Of a stretch of DNA of 64,000 bases, positions 22,609-35,228 are shown one piece after another (position 1 is the first letter of the stretch; each line of letters opens with the position of its first letter). Where the stretch lies: contig CM054183.1 of the NCBI GenBank assembly GCA_028829895.1, positions 74,511,571 to 74,575,570 of the forward strand. The letters run 5' to 3'. The notes under the pieces were generated by a model. It made no database searches. It saw nothing but the letters and a program-made list of their open reading frames with translations, and was not told the origin of the DNA. The translations under genes and the position numbers were made by a program. The DNA is from Sinotaia quadrata. Taxonomy: Eukaryota > Mollusca > Gastropoda > Architaenioglossa > Viviparidae.

Positions 22609-24842
22609 CATACCTCTCTACCTTCCGCTTTTAGCGGAAGAATCTCCCGCTTTTACCTCGAATCTCCCGCTCTTCCGCTTCCAAAAGAAATCTTCCGCTT
22701 TCATTTTCATTTTCAATTTTTTTTTTCACGATCGATTATGACAGGACGAAAAATTTACCCGTGCGTTCGATAGAGCTAACAGCGGCGTAACTCTAACTTC
22801 TTCTCTGTCGTCTGCTATGAGCTCTTCAGGATACGAGTCCTTTTCTAACACTTCCGGAATCATATTCGTCGGCCGTTATTAATTTTAGTTGACAAAACAG
22901 AATTTCGCTCGTGAAATAAACATTTTCTTTAAATATTTTTTATGTTGAGAAGTCAGAGCTTAGCAGGATAAGCAAATTCGGTTCATAACGTTTTTACTGC
23001 CCGTTCGACCGACAGACGAAGTTCGCTTTTTCAAAATGGCGGCCACATAGCGATAGTATATGCGTGACAATTACGAAATATTTACTTTAATAAATAACAT
23101 TCAACTTACTTGTAAGACAGTCTATGCAATTTTCTTCAGAAATTATCCGTCCAAAACGAGCTACTTTGACGAATTATATTGCAATGCTAGGAAAAAGATT
23201 GGCGTTTTCAATAACGGTAGGCCTAAGTTTGAAACTGCATTGAGGTTCAAATAATCATTTTTCTAGAATCCGTTGTAATTATTCTTATATAATATGTAAG
23301 GCTTCAAAATTTATTTTTAAAAAAAAAGTGACACAAGTTTTAAAACAAAAGATCATTGGCGATAAAGAAATGACCCTGAGTCAAATTTGTTAGAAAGTAA
23401 TTTATGGAATTGTGAACATTTTGATTTAGTCGAATTTTTTATTTTAATCATTTCTGCTAAAAAAATAATAAAAAATTAGAAATATTGTAAATTAGCCGTT
23501 GATATTTTGTGATTACGCAGTACACACATTATTATAATAGAATTTTAGAAGGCATGATAATAAATACACATACATTGAAGACAAAAGAAATGCATAAAAC
23601 ATTAAAAATAATAATATTAATCATATCCAATCATATCCAAAGCATGCTTATTGAAGAATAATGTCTTTTTAATAACATTTTAAATGTTACAGGAAGACTT
23701 TCACTGTTTTTTCTCTGGTCTAATGGATATGTAAATTTAGAAAAATACAGGTGTTTTATATATTTAAATCATTTATAAATTAAAATCTGAACCAGTTATT
23801 CTAAAACTAATTACTGGTATTGCTTTCTCATAACAAAGACAACATATATTCCAAATTTTATTAATGTGGATTGATAAATATATTTTTAAAAAAATTTCTT
23901 TGCAATATTCTGGTTCTGTGTAGTATTAGAAAATAAAAAGACTGTACACTGAGGATGTAAAGGATAGTAATATATAGTATTAGTATATTTAATTCTGAGA
24001 GAGCTAAATGACCAAGAGCAGTCCAATGTAGTATGGATAGGGTATATTTATTTTTAAAAAATAAACCACTTGAACACTTTTAAAGTTCTGTAGTCTTTAT
24101 TTTACTTTAAATGTGTTTTTCTCAAAATGACATTTTTCCTCTGTTGAACTAAATGCTAAGACCCCTTTTGAATAGTTGTAATTATTCCATGTCCCTGAAA
24201 TTTGGTATACTAGTTTCTCATACATAAAATTAAAAAGGTTGTGCATGGATGAAAGCCTATATGCTTTAGGTTTAAGTAAATTTTATTTTTTTAAATTCTA
24301 CATGTTCTCCCAAAATATATATTTTAGATGAGATGGGTACAATAAAAAAAAAATCATAACTTTTTTCTTAAAATTTTTCAATAGGCATATGTTCCTTTTT
24401 GTGGCTTGTACATTAGATAATAAAAAGTTAAATATATATTTTTAAAAAAATCCATTTATGAAATATTTAATGAATTTCTGTAAAAGTGAAAATCATGATG
24501 TGGTACTTCAATGGCCCATTATTCTGAAATGTGAAGATCCTTCTTCAAATGAAGTCTAAAGAAATATCTAAATAAAACTGCCTAACACTTGGTGTGCTTG
24601 ACAAAAATTCATCTAAAATAAACAGTGGAATGGAGACTAGACAAAATGTAGACAAATTGTTGTGCTTTGCATTAATCATTACATTATTGGTAAGTTTATT
24701 TACAAATATTAACATTATTTTTTTTATTTTGCATTTATTTTATATTATTGGTATTTCTATTAAAAAGCCAGACTCCGCATAAAATCTTCTGGTTTCCATT
24801 CAAAATCTTCTGGTTTCCTAAGGTGGGGGGTAGGCAGGTCTG
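22609..24842. mobile_element. Repeat family A, copy A3, complete (2,234 bp)
   Basis: The same element as A2 and in the same orientation, with termini CATACCTCTCTACC (22609) and GGTAGGCAGGTCTG (ending 24842). The flanking six-base repeats are TTTTAC (22603-22608 and 24843-24848), so insertion was independent of A2. The left hairpin (22622-22640) is intact. A3 has small indels relative to A2: an extra TCTTCCGCTTTC unit on the left, a missing (TA)n tract, and a missing TTTTGGACCAGTGATC-type segment on the right. Identity to A2 looks around 95% by eye, so activity was recent. Confidence 0.88.
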
Positions 24843-25001
24843 TTTTACGGCGAATGTATTATGCAATATTTGCTGGACTGTGTCAAATGCAGCTATTCAC
24901 AGTTTTCAACCTAGCATGCAGGTCTGACAAAATAATTATGGTCTCTTTCGGAATTTTAATCCGATTATAAGACTACTTGCTATGCCATTTGACCTTCTTA
25001 A

Positions 25002-26367
25002 CCCGTTCATTGTCAGGCAAAAAAACGCGCGTCGGCAGCGCCATGTCAGGCACTTTTGGCGTTCAGCGATAATTTCTATGGGTTACTAAACTAAAAAATA
25101 AAAAGTGAAGCTAATACTAAATGAATTTTAAAAACGTTAATTGTAAACTATTACATACATATTATAAAATATGTTAAGTCTTTTAAAAAAAATTTTTTAA
25201 ATTAAAAAATATATAAATAATAAAAAATTTTTTTTACCTTTTTGTTGAACTTGCGATTTTCATCATCTGTTGTCATATTCCTGGAGGATTGGCATTGCTC
25301 TACACATTTATTTAATAGTCCAAATTGTGTGGAGATGTTTCCTCAATGTTTACAAATATTAATCCAATTTTTTTAGTTTATTAGTTTTTTTTTTAATCAA
25401 GCACACACCACCAAGTACTTTTACTCAATGGCTACAGCGCCCGAGATTTGAAAATAGATCTAGAAAAATAGATCGCATCCACGAAGACAAATCATTATGA
25501 AGTGAAGAAAAATGTTTCACATATGTCCAGTTCAGTATTTTTTCTACAAATAAAAACTATTTCCATAAGAATTTTTTTACACATCAATAAAATAAGTCCC
25601 CAAAACTGATATATTTCAGTCACCTCTGTATCACGCCACTGTTTGATAGAGACAAAGTTAGAAAGATTTGCACACGATCGATAGTAGATCTGCGGCATAA
25701 GTATTCATGAACTCGACAATTTTTTGCACAAAATTCGCTGGTAAAAATGCTTCCAAAATATCGACTTCTCCAGTATTTTCTGCAAATGGCATTTGTATTT
25801 CACGATTTCCTGCAAAAGCATGTGGCTTTTCCATGCACCTAGCACTTGTAGCAGACGCCGCCGCCACGCTTCGACAGGACCGGTTTTCAGTTTTCGTAGT
25901 GCTGGCCTCGAGGTCAACTGCGTCTAAAATTTCAATAGGGGCTGGTTGAACATTTTTATTTTCTAGAAATTTTCTATTTCTTAGAAATCAGATTCATCTA
26001 AAATGAATCAAATTCTGACCCAGCTGTGGCTTCAAACTGTGAGTTTGAAAACAACGAAACTTGCCATGGAGATCAACACAAAATGTCTGCGCGTCTTCAC
26101 AAAGACAGTGGGTTGTATTGAAAAAGCCACCAGTTCAAGCTCATTAGCATACTGATTATAAGTATCCAATCAAAAAATTTATAACAGATTGGGTGCGGAA
26201 GCCAAACATATCTTTCAATTTTTCTGATTGGTTATTTTTAATGAATGGTTTCATGAATGAATGAACTATGCGCATGTATGCGTAAGCCTGTGACAAACAG
26301 TGGCACGCAGTCAAGGGCTCAGTCACTTCCGGTTGTGACATAACTTGACACAGAGACTGCGAATGGG
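25002..26367 (-). mobile_element. piggyBac-like element D, copy D2, TTAA-flanked (1,366 bp)
   Basis: TTAA at 24998-25001 is followed by CCCGTTCATTGTCAGG. The right end, GCGAATGGG, is followed by TTAA at 26368-26371. Outer CCC/GGG ends and TTAA duplications are hallmarks of piggyBac. The element is far shorter than an autonomous copy because the catalytic part of the transposase is missing. Copy D1 (6189) shares the same internal structure, so D is a propagated deletion derivative. Confidence 0.88.
25495..25949 (-). pseudogene. piggyBac-type transposase N-terminal remnant (D2)
   Basis: The same broken gene as in D1. Frames 25658-25867 and 25495-25698 encode E-V-D-I-L-E-A-F-L-P-A-N-F-V-Q-K-I followed by T-Y-A, then W-R-D-T-E-V-T-E-I-Y-Q-F-W-G-L-I-L-L-M. 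Both match the beginning of the DDE_Tnp_1_7 domain. The same frame switch between the two blocks as in D1 shows that the lesion is ancestral. No catalytic aspartates of the core remain. The upstream frame at 26156-26341 (NNQSEKLKD region) is shared with D1 but has no identified domain. Confidence 0.75.
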
Positions 26368-26371
26368 TTAA

Positions 26372-27291
26372 AGCTAGGCCAACAGTGATTTTATGAATTA
26401 TAATAAATATATATTAAACATTAATTATAATGTGTCTGGATTACAATTTGGTGTTACACTCTGATAGTTAGATACACATTAGAGAGTTATGAATCAGCAG
26501 TAAATCTTTGACCCAGCCTAATTTAATTTTTGCACTATCAGTGTAACAGAAGAGAGCATGTTAACAGTTAGATGGAATATAGCATTCAGAAATTGATTTG
26601 AGAAATAAAACAGAGATCCAAAATAAAGTGGAGAATAAATGAATGGTAAAGGAGTATTAAAATGATGGAGAGATCAAGTGACAAGTGAGCGCACTTTTTT
26701 CCTCTCCCTATTCCTGTCTGTTCTTATGTTAATTTTAGTAATCTCCTCTCCCAGACCTTCAGATTGACAGTAATTTTACAACTTTAAGTATCTAAATGAG
26801 ATAGTTGTTTGCACAAGACACTATTTTTGTGTCCTGATTGAGTGGATGCAGGTCCCACTTTGCAATGTACCATGGACAGCAGTCATACCTGTGAAAACCC
26901 TTTAACTAGTTTTCCTTGTAAAATGGTTTGGTAACCTGTGATCTGTTCTTATTGAATGGTTGGAACACTTATTGAAAAAAGTGTGTTCAGATTCATATTA
27001 AAACTAATGCTACCTGTAAATCTTTCAGGGAACAAAATTATCTCATTGTAACTATATTATATATTATTAACAAAGATACCTTGCAACAACTCAAAAATAT
27101 AAGCAATTACAAACTTAACTTCCATTCATTAAAATAATTGACTACCAAAGAAAATTCAAATTAAACACCCACATACATAAACTGCTATTACAGAACGTAA
27201 CACAGATTTTGTTGTACAGAGAAGTGACTTTTTAAGCAAGTTGGCAACATTTCATAGCCAAGTGTGTCAGGGTTCATTTTATAAATTTGCT
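26372..27291 (+). other. Intron sequence between elements D2 and C1
   Basis: About 920 AT-rich bases with no recognised gene or repeat. Confidence 0.5.
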
Positions 27292-27295
27292 TTAA

Positions 27296-28331
27296 CTCTT
27301 TACTGGGCAGACATTTTTCCTTTTTTTAGCTCTAAATGGGCAAGATTTTTCAGGATGTCAGTGAGATTTAGGGGTACGTCGATAAAAACATCATATCTTA
27401 GGTATTAGTGCATATATTTCAATGAAATAAAATGCAAAATGAAAGCAGCTTTATTAATATCCTTAATTGATATATACTTTCGGGTGTTAAATTTGAATCC
27501 ATGCGTGAAAATATATATTTACAAAAAAAAAATATTGTCCATTTATTGTCCGCTACAAACACTATGTACACGCACTTTGTTGATGCCAGGAACACTAATC
27601 TGTCATCAGACGATCAATACATCTCTTTTTTCTGCAGATTCTGAATTCCTATCAAAATCATAAGTCCAAAATAAGCTTTAATTTTAGTGGCATTAGTTTC
27701 CTTCCAACTTGGGTCGCCATTTTGTTTTTGCGCAATTTTCGGACGTGCGTACTTGTTCGTTTATTCCGCTATCTTGTCAAATGTTTCTTCTTTGAAAAAC
27801 TGATAGAAGAAAGCCAACTGAGTACTATCATTAGTTACAATCACATTCGGCCCCATTTCTGTTATAAATTCCGATATATTCAGTGCTAAAGTACTATTAT
27901 TCCAACCATGTGCGTCTCCAGATACCCTTTCCCCTACTCCTCTTCAATATTCTCAGAATCTGACGCACTCTCCTCCAAAATTTGAAAGATACTACATGTG
28001 CACGCTACTGACACTAATGTCACTTCTAATCCTATCATCTAATTCAAAATAAACTTCTCTTACCTCATTATCCGATAAATTGAATCCATTAAACTTCTCA
28101 TTAACGATCGACGACACTAAGAAATCCATTTGAAACACCGAACGCGAAAAACAAAGAAAACTTTATGAAAAAATGAATGCTGCCACATGAAAACGCTTCA
28201 AAATGGCGCGGAAATCGTACAAACGTCATGCTTCCTGTAGAGACCGGATATGATGTAAATATGGGAAGGAAAGATCACTGTAAGTGAATGGTTGCTATGG
28301 GTGGCGTTGGGCGTTCCGCCCGGGTAAACAG
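27296..28331 (-). mobile_element. piggyBac-like element C, copy C1, TTAA-flanked (1,036 bp)
   Basis: TTAA at 27292-27295 and 28332-28335 flank inverted termini CTCTTTACTGGGCAGACA and, read inward from the right, CTGTTTACCCGGGCGGA. On the - strand, near 28130, there is an acidic N-terminal coding remnant (FNGFNLSDNEVRE). Near 27600-27720 a block reads A-Y-F-G-L-M-I-L-I-G-I-Q-N-L then S-S-D-D-R, matching the piggyBac G-L-x-I-L-M-G-I-x-x-L-P-x-x-x-x-Y-W block. Stops and a large internal deletion make it non-coding. It is a different family from D. Confidence 0.85.
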
Positions 28332-28648
28332 TTAATATATGTCATCTGAATCGGATTTGCCATTAATTTTTACAGTAGATGTTCATTCTGGCAACAAAAT
28401 GCTGATCTTAGATACATCATCTTGAAAGATTGTATTAATTAATGAGATGTGCTTTAGAAAGGAGCAGGATCATTTTTTTTAGAGGATATTGCAACCTTTC
28501 ATAAATTTGCTTTCCTAATCTCTTAGCTTTTCTAATCTCTATATGGTGCACAAAGCAGCTCAAAAGGGCTGTCTATTGATTTAGAGTTCTATTACAAACT
28601 TTCTGAAAAGAAAACCACCTTATCATACAATGTTTCAGATTTTCTAGA

Positions 28649-29480
28649 TAGGGGCAGACAAACTCCAGCCTGCGAGGGATTTTTGTTTGGCCTGCCAAGC
28701 TATTCACAGTTAACAATGCTATCTGGCCCATGAAATAAAAGTCACTAAAACAAATGGGCGTTGTTATATACTGCCAAACAGCCAAGGATAAACTAGTCTA
28801 AAGACTACATGTAATTTTAACAGTTTGAATTACTCACACAAAATCGTGCACACATGTACAATTTACACCTGTGGTGTATATTCCACTAGCATCTCTTTAT
28901 AGTTCGTTGACTTTTGAACTCTCCCAGGCCTAGGATAGATGTACAATTGTGCGTGTATATCAGCGTCTGTACTCTGCCTCAGTCGTGACCTGACCTTCAC
29001 TGCAACTAGTAGGCATGGGGAAGGAGGCGGGAGGTGCACAGTGGCGTGTGCAAATTTGAAACACAGTTGTGACACAACCGAACTGGTTATTGCATTTCTG
29101 CTATTTCTTTGCCATTATTCCCTCTCCCCTTCCCCCCCCCCCCCCAATCATGCCTGCAACCCCACATCCTAAGTGGATATGGAAAGTCGAACATTTAACT
29201 CTGAATGGACAGAGAAGTACATTTTTATAGAACGATTTGGACAAGCTCAGTGTCTGATCTGTTTGAAAACTGGCTGTCTCTAAAGAGTTTAATGTGTGAG
29301 ACGACACAGCGAGAAGACAGTGGAACAGTGTTTTCCATATGCGAGTGATACACATGAAGCAGACGAAATTTCAACTGAACTATAAATTGTGACATTTTGG
29401 CAAACTGCACAAAAACTGTTAAAACCACACTGAATCAAGTTACATAAACTATTATTGTTCATTTCTGATAACTCCATTTC
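28649..29480 (+). pseudogene. hAT fragment with GTF2IRD2-type BED-finger remnant
   Basis: A degraded hAT-like terminus, GGGGCAGACAAACTCCAGCC, begins near 28651. From 29203 the + strand encodes EWTEKYIFIERFGQAQCLIC, the start of a GTF2IRD2-like hAT transposase with its C-x-x-C zinc ligands. Two stop codons follow within 15 codons, then an R-R-H remnant of the finger. The text resembles the start of the hAT transposase at 16134 (EWTEEFAFVEK...CLIC) but is clearly a different family. A 14-base C tract (29132-29145) lies just upstream. No right terminus was found. Confidence 0.7.
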
Positions 29481-31228
29481 TTTTCTATGATAGGACTAAC
29501 CTGCAAATTTGTATTGACTGTATTATTGAACTGTAACTTTAGTAAGACCACTGAAATTTTGAAGTCTGGCCAAATCAGCTGATATTTTGCAGGTTATGTT
29601 ATCTACCTCAAAGTAAGTTTGCATGCAAAATTTTGGAGCTCTAGCTTTAATAGAAAAAAGTTATGACAGTTCAGAGTTTGATGTAAATTGCAGAAAAACA
29701 CAGATTTCACTAATCCCCCTTTTGAAATGACCACACAACAAAAACTATGAAACACACAGCTCATCTTTGCCATTCAACTCTCTGTAACATATATATATTG
29801 CTGATTTTTTTTTTTTTAAGGATCACAGATGCATAGAAAATGAAATACAATCCTCTCAAAATAGCATTTTGTTTAAATTTTCAAACGGTAAATGGTAAAA
29901 AAATGAATAAAACATCTCTTTGTGAATCTTGTAAAATAAAAACTACTTCATGTACACCATCCAAATTGGGTATACTTGCTCTTTGGAGTATCGACATTTA
30001 CAGGGTGAAGTTTTAGACAATCTTTTTGTATACCTTTAGAAATATAACAACTCAAAATGTAGTTTCATGCAATACATCCACACACTTGTTGAAGAGGGAA
30101 AAAGGTAAAATGAAACATTAATTATTATAATGCAGTTTTTTAATTTCTGTAACTAACAGCATGATCATTCTAACTAAATAAAGTCATAAATTATATTTTG
30201 CACAATATATGCATGTACTTTTAACAATTTAAAAAACTGTGCAAAACTGCTCTTTAATTTACTAAAATACTATTACAGTGTTAGCTGTTACTATTTACAG
30301 TTTACTTTTTTGTAGTTCAACATTAATTGTAATTATTAGTATCTTTATTTTTATGTCTATTTGTATCATAATATAAGACATCGACATTCTAAAAATATCT
30401 TGAAAATTGAAAGCTATAGTCTTTCATAGTTTTACTTATATACCTACTGTATCAGTGTATGTCTGTAGTGTGAGTAGCCCTCAACGTTGTCCTGATCTCA
30501 ATTTTTACCATACATCGATTCACTCACTCACTGACTTATACACTTATTATTATTACATGTATATATGTATCTTAATCCTGATCAGTCACTCAATGACAAA
30601 TTCTAATTATCATTTACTAGATTGTTTCTTAAGGTCCGAGTTAACAGACGAACACAGACAAAAATCCTCCAGTATTAAGAGTTGTCGTTCATTATTTTGG
30701 ATTGGTGCTTTATAAAATTAATTTAAAATATTGCCGATTAGTTAATATATTTTCAAAAAAAAATTAATCTCATCATGAATCATCGTTTAATCATTTCCAG
30801 TCTGTATTTCTTGTATAGGGTTGTTTTTAATATATGCAGTTTGTCATAGCAAATCAACACCCTCTTGCATGGCCGATATTTAGCTAACCTCGTTAGTGAT
30901 CAAAATAAACTTTCTAACAAATCATAACCTAAAAATAATGAATGATCGTTTAACTGTAGCAATAGTTCGATGAAATTTATTAGTTTTATTAAACTTAACG
31001 TAAAATGTTGTCTAGTTGATCCATTTTAAAACGTCTTGTCCAAGATGGTGGTCTCTCATCTCCATCGGCGCGAGCGTGATTCAAACTATTAGGGTCTCTC
31101 AAGTTCATTGTAAATCGCTCTTCCAGGATAGAGACTTCCATTTTATGTTATATAGCATTTTAAAGGGCAAAAATTACCTTTTCAACAATATAAAGGAGGC
31201 TGATAGATGAAAATGGGTTCCGAAGTTA
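29481..31228 (+). other. Intron sequence, mostly featureless
   Basis: No supported gene. The segment 31010-31220 contains AAGATGGTGGTC and a 64-codon frame (31016-31210) leading into repeat B2. It may be the left part of the B element, which in copy B1 is hidden beyond the A1 insertion. Confidence 0.4.
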
Positions 31229-31667
31229 TAATGATTCAAACATAACACATAATTTGGACTGTAATTTGCTACAGTAAAAATTTTTTAAAATTGAAATGAA
31301 CCGATGCTTTTGTTAAAGGTCATTATCTTAGCTTTCCGTTGAAATAAGCTTTATTTTTATTGGTTGAATCCCGGAAAGTCGATAGAAATTTATATGAGCA
31401 TACCCCAAAACGATGTTGGAGGTCAGCCATGTTCAAATTCGCCTCAGGCACTTCAGTACGCTTTACTAGTTTATTGATCAAAACGTAATAAATATGTCAT
31501 TCAAATGTACAAACAAAACTTATATTTAACGTTTGAAGATTCCTTTATTTATTAAAACAATTTTCACCCATTTGTTTCTTCTAATTATGGAGATAGACAG
31601 ATTTGAAAAAGTAAAATCAGTCGATATGTGATGTCTCCAGTCTCCATATAGCGAGTGGGCTTACCTG
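31229..31667. repeat. Repeat family B, copy B2
   Basis: It matches 1665-2100 through AATTGAAATGAACCGATGCT, GTCATTATCTTAGCTTTCC, AACGTTTGAAGATTCCTTTA and TCTCCATATAGCGAGTGGGC. The left junction ATAATG at 31222-31227 is the uninterrupted version of the site where A1 sits in copy B1. The right end reads CTTACCTGTATAG. No TSD is evident. Confidence 0.7.
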
Positions 31668-33627
31668 TATAGAGAGACACTGTATAACATAAAATTATCT
31701 GAACCTGAGTTCATGGAATATTGATGTCAAGTAATCTATTTCAGTGTAATTGTCATATGTATATTTGATTGTTCATTTAATAAATTAATTGTTAAATTTA
31801 TTGACCTTCTTACTCAAATTGATATTGATAATCTTATGTTGGAGATAAAAGTGAGTGTATAGGGGCTCGCTAAATATAGATTTAAAGTAAGATTTTTCTT
31901 CTCCTTTAGTAAGATGTTTTCTGCCTGTGGAAATATTTTATGACTGTAAATGTTGTTTATTTTGTGGAAGAGAGAAAACTTTTACATCACCCACATATCC
32001 GCCAAGTGATAGATGAGTGGTGTCTGTTGGAGGATCATTAATAAAATAAATTAAGATTCTCATCACTTGTAATTGGTTATGAAAGATTAATTAAATAATA
32101 ATAATAACTTTCATTAACCAAGTGGCATGCCAGTCACAAAGGTAAAAAAAAGTACATTTGAAGAAAGAATGTAAATATTTAATAAAAGTTTATTGCTTCA
32201 GAGATACCACTTATTGGTCTTAACAAGTTTTACTATAAAAATATTGTACATATAGCCATCATATGCTGTATACATTTTTTGTAATGGAGACTGTGTGCAC
32301 ATTTCAGTATATTTATAAGGATTGTGAAAGTCTTTAGTTTGAAAAATTATGGAGCTCTGATTTTATTTTGCATTAATTACACATATTTTCAAGTGCTTAA
32401 TTAATTTTTGAAATTATTAAAATAGTCATAAATTATTTTTAAAATGATGAATTCAGGTGTCTATATTCAGTTAAATACATTTGTAAAATTATATTCTGAA
32501 AGTTATTTGTGAGTAAAAAACTGGGCTTAGAGAGATAAGATACTGAAGTTCTTTACATAAATAATTTCAATTTTAATTTTGTACAAAGTATTTGGATACC
32601 CAGATTTATCTGTAGGTGTCTTTATTTCTTTCTCTTTCTTCTCAGTACTAAACCTGTAACTTCCAGTACAACCATATTGAGACATTCTGCTGGAAAATCT
32701 GGATGGTGTGCTAAGCATTTATAGCTGTCACAGGCTTTATTACCTACAGATTTTGTCAGCTTTATGACAATACTCCCAATATGTTTTGAGTTTTTTTGTT
32801 GTTCCACTACACTTTCAACATTTGCACCTGAACAGAAATTTTAAAAAGAACTTTATCATATTGCAGCAGAAATTGAAAAAACTCTTGGTAAATTAATATT
32901 GAGTTTTAGCTGTTGTGCATATAACTTAGAAATGACATTAATATGGGCAATCTTTGCTATTTCATCTGATTTATAGTTGTATATATATCAGTAGCTATAA
33001 TTAAACACATAACAAACACACGTGCACAAAAACACATGCACACAACCACACAAACACTTTGTTAGCTTCAGGTTTATCTGTTAATATGAATGAAACCATA
33101 TAATGGGTGATATTTCTTGAGATGGCCAATAAGATTTGTCTCATTTAAGCGATTTATGCTTTACTGCTAATATCTGACACTTAAACAGTCAACTGGTAAG
33201 AAAGCACTCCAATTATTAAAAATATACTTACCAAAAATCTCTTTTTTTAAAAATCTGAATTTGTATTAGTGTTTTTGATTACTTTCAGTGTACATTTGTG
33301 CTAAAACTGCTATCATATAGAATTTGCTATTTCATGTGCCAAACAATATAAATAGCATGACTGCTAAAAGTTTGGTTTTTTTAATTTAAAGATTAAAACT
33401 ATTTCAACTTCAAAATGCTCTATATGTATTCAAGACTTTTCTTTATTGAAAAAAAACAACCTACAATAATACATGTAGCAGATTATAAATATTATTGAAA
33501 TGGCGCTTGTACTCAGATCTCCCAACAAACATCTTTTTAAATGTTTTACTATTATTAATATTGTTGATACAATATTAAATGCTTGAGAAAACTCTGTTAA
33601 ATTTCTTGTTTCTTTTCCTTTTTTCAG
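31668..33627 (+). other. Intron sequence before exon 4
   Basis: AT-rich intron with a short CA-rich tract near 33000-33060. Open frames at 32527-32807 (-) have no recognised motif. A good pyrimidine tract ends TTTCCTTTTTTCAG at 33627. Confidence 0.5.
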
Positions 33628-33810
33628 AACACCTTTAGTTAAAAAAAATGATAGAGAATATAGATTAAAAGAAGAAGAGGCTGAGCGACTTGCAAGAGAA
33701 ATAGAAAATAGTGATACATACAAGGCTCGTATTGCACTTGAGAATGGTGATAGAGATGAAGAATCTCGTTTCAGTGCAGTTTTACGACCAGGAGAAAAAG
33801 AAAGTGGCAG
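33628..33810 (+). CDS. ATXN2: Ataxin-2 exon 4 of window (end of LsmAD, linker)
   Basis: The acceptor CCTTTTTTCAG ends at 33627 and the donor GTTTGT follows 33810. The two bases carried from exon 3 complete Thr. The product then reads T-P-L-V-K-K-N-D-R-E-Y-R, a highly charged helix A-E-R-L-A-R-E-I-E, and Y-K-A-R-I-A-L-E-N-G-D-R-D-E-E. These match the conserved L-A-x-E-I-E-x-S-x-x-Y-K-A-R-x-x-L-E-N-x-D-R-x-E-E segment after the LsmAD core in human and fly ataxin-2. The exon of 183 bases ends with two bases (AG) of an Arg codon. The identity is very secure. Confidence 0.96.
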
Positions 33811-34560
33811 GTTTGTTTTCTTAAGATTTAATTATTTTTATTTTGGGGGTCTTTCTATTTGGATTGGGGGTTGGTTATTTTTTAATGAATAAAGATAATA
33901 ATTGTGGCTAGCCTTAGCTCTGTTTAAAGAGAATTTCTCTGAGTATTGTTATGAGGTATTCCCAATCAATTTTAAAACTTAATGTTGTACATATAACTTT
34001 TTTCTCTTACTTAACATTGTACGTATCTTTTGTGCTCAAAATATGTGGCCCTGTCAGATAAAAGACTGTGTAGAAAAAATTTTGTTATGTGTAATACTTA
34101 GTGAGGTATTATTAATTTATTGTTGACATTTATTGATTGTTTCCTTAACCAAACATACAGATAAGAAGATAAAAATAGACAATGCAGAATCAGAATTTCA
34201 ATTTATTATAAATTGCTGATTAGCCAGCACATCCTTTTATCGGCAATGTTGGCATAAAATTGATCTTTCCCAGAAATTGTTTTATCATCCTGACTTTATA
34301 TCTTCACATCAGTGATAGATGGGCAGAGCCCGCAAGAGGAGACCTGAACTTTCACCACTTATACAAAGTGAAAAGAATGATGGATTCTCTGGCAACTACA
34401 TTTGCTGTTGTATTCATACCTGGGTGTAAATAGATTTTATAGATGAATCAGTGATTTGTTTTACTGGGTGCCTCACATATCTAATGTACATGCCATCAAA
34501 ACAATTCAAGCAGGGTTTAAAAGTTAAGATGTATGCTCTGTGACAGTGATGCTGCATATT
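33811..34560 (+). other. Intron sequence after exon 4
   Basis: AT-rich intron. Weak resemblance of 34040-34230 to 12920-13090 suggests an old shared repeat. No gene is supported. Confidence 0.4.
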
Positions 34561-34564
34561 TTTG

Positions 34565-34665
34565 TTTCGATAACTTCTTTGCTCCACAGGAATTGCGAGA
34601 AAAACTTTCATCTTCTTGATGTTCTTAGTTTTCGAATGATTCCCGTGGAGCCTTCTTCCCTTTTC
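34565..34665 (-). pseudogene. Fragment related to the Kolobok-like element's coding part
   Basis: On the - strand this stretch matches 58800-58890 (+), including GAACATCAAGAAGATGAAA and GCAATTCCTGTGG. Both encode N-I-K-K-M-K-x-F-x-A-I-P-V-x-x-R-S-x-R. The shared reading frame suggests that this peptide is a conserved exon of a transposase. A shorter, weaker match to the nucleotide text (GAGAACATCATGAAGATGAAA) lies at about 37750-37790 (-), inside pogo-like copy E2. The frame continues as a 65-codon ORF to 34414 with a C-L-N-C pair. Nothing intact remains. Confidence 0.5.
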
Positions 34666-35228
34666 TTATATTCAGGGATGATAGGTGGAGGCTTGTTTTG
34701 TTGCTTTTTTAAAAATTTTTTCTTGCTTCTGTTCTTTCTTTTGTTGCGACTGTTGTTGGTCTATCCCTTTATTTTTTTCGTTTTTTTTTTTAATAGTTGC
34801 AGGGCTACAGCCTATTGCTCAATGAGTTGGACTTTTTGTAGTCATAGTAGTGGTTTGCTTTTGCCTTTGGGGTTGTTTTTTGTGGTTGTGGATGCAGAAG
34901 TGGTGTCTTTGTCTCTGTTGTGTGTGGTTCATATTGTCTAAAATTAGTTGTGTTTGTGTTTTTATTTTTATTTTTTTTTAATTCTTATTAAAGTTGTAGT
35001 ACTACAGTTAGTTTCCTAGTGAGTTTGAGACTATCCGTATTTTCTAATGAATTGCAAAGGGGTGGGGGTGGGGGGTTGTTTTTTTAATTATTAATTATAA
35101 AAGGTGAAGTGTGTTGATGAGATTTGGATGAGATCATGATGTTTTGTTGAGTACAGTAGTGATTGCATTGTGAATGGCAGGTGTAGTAATTTGTTTCACT
35201 GATGATTTTTCTTTCTTCCTTATAATTG

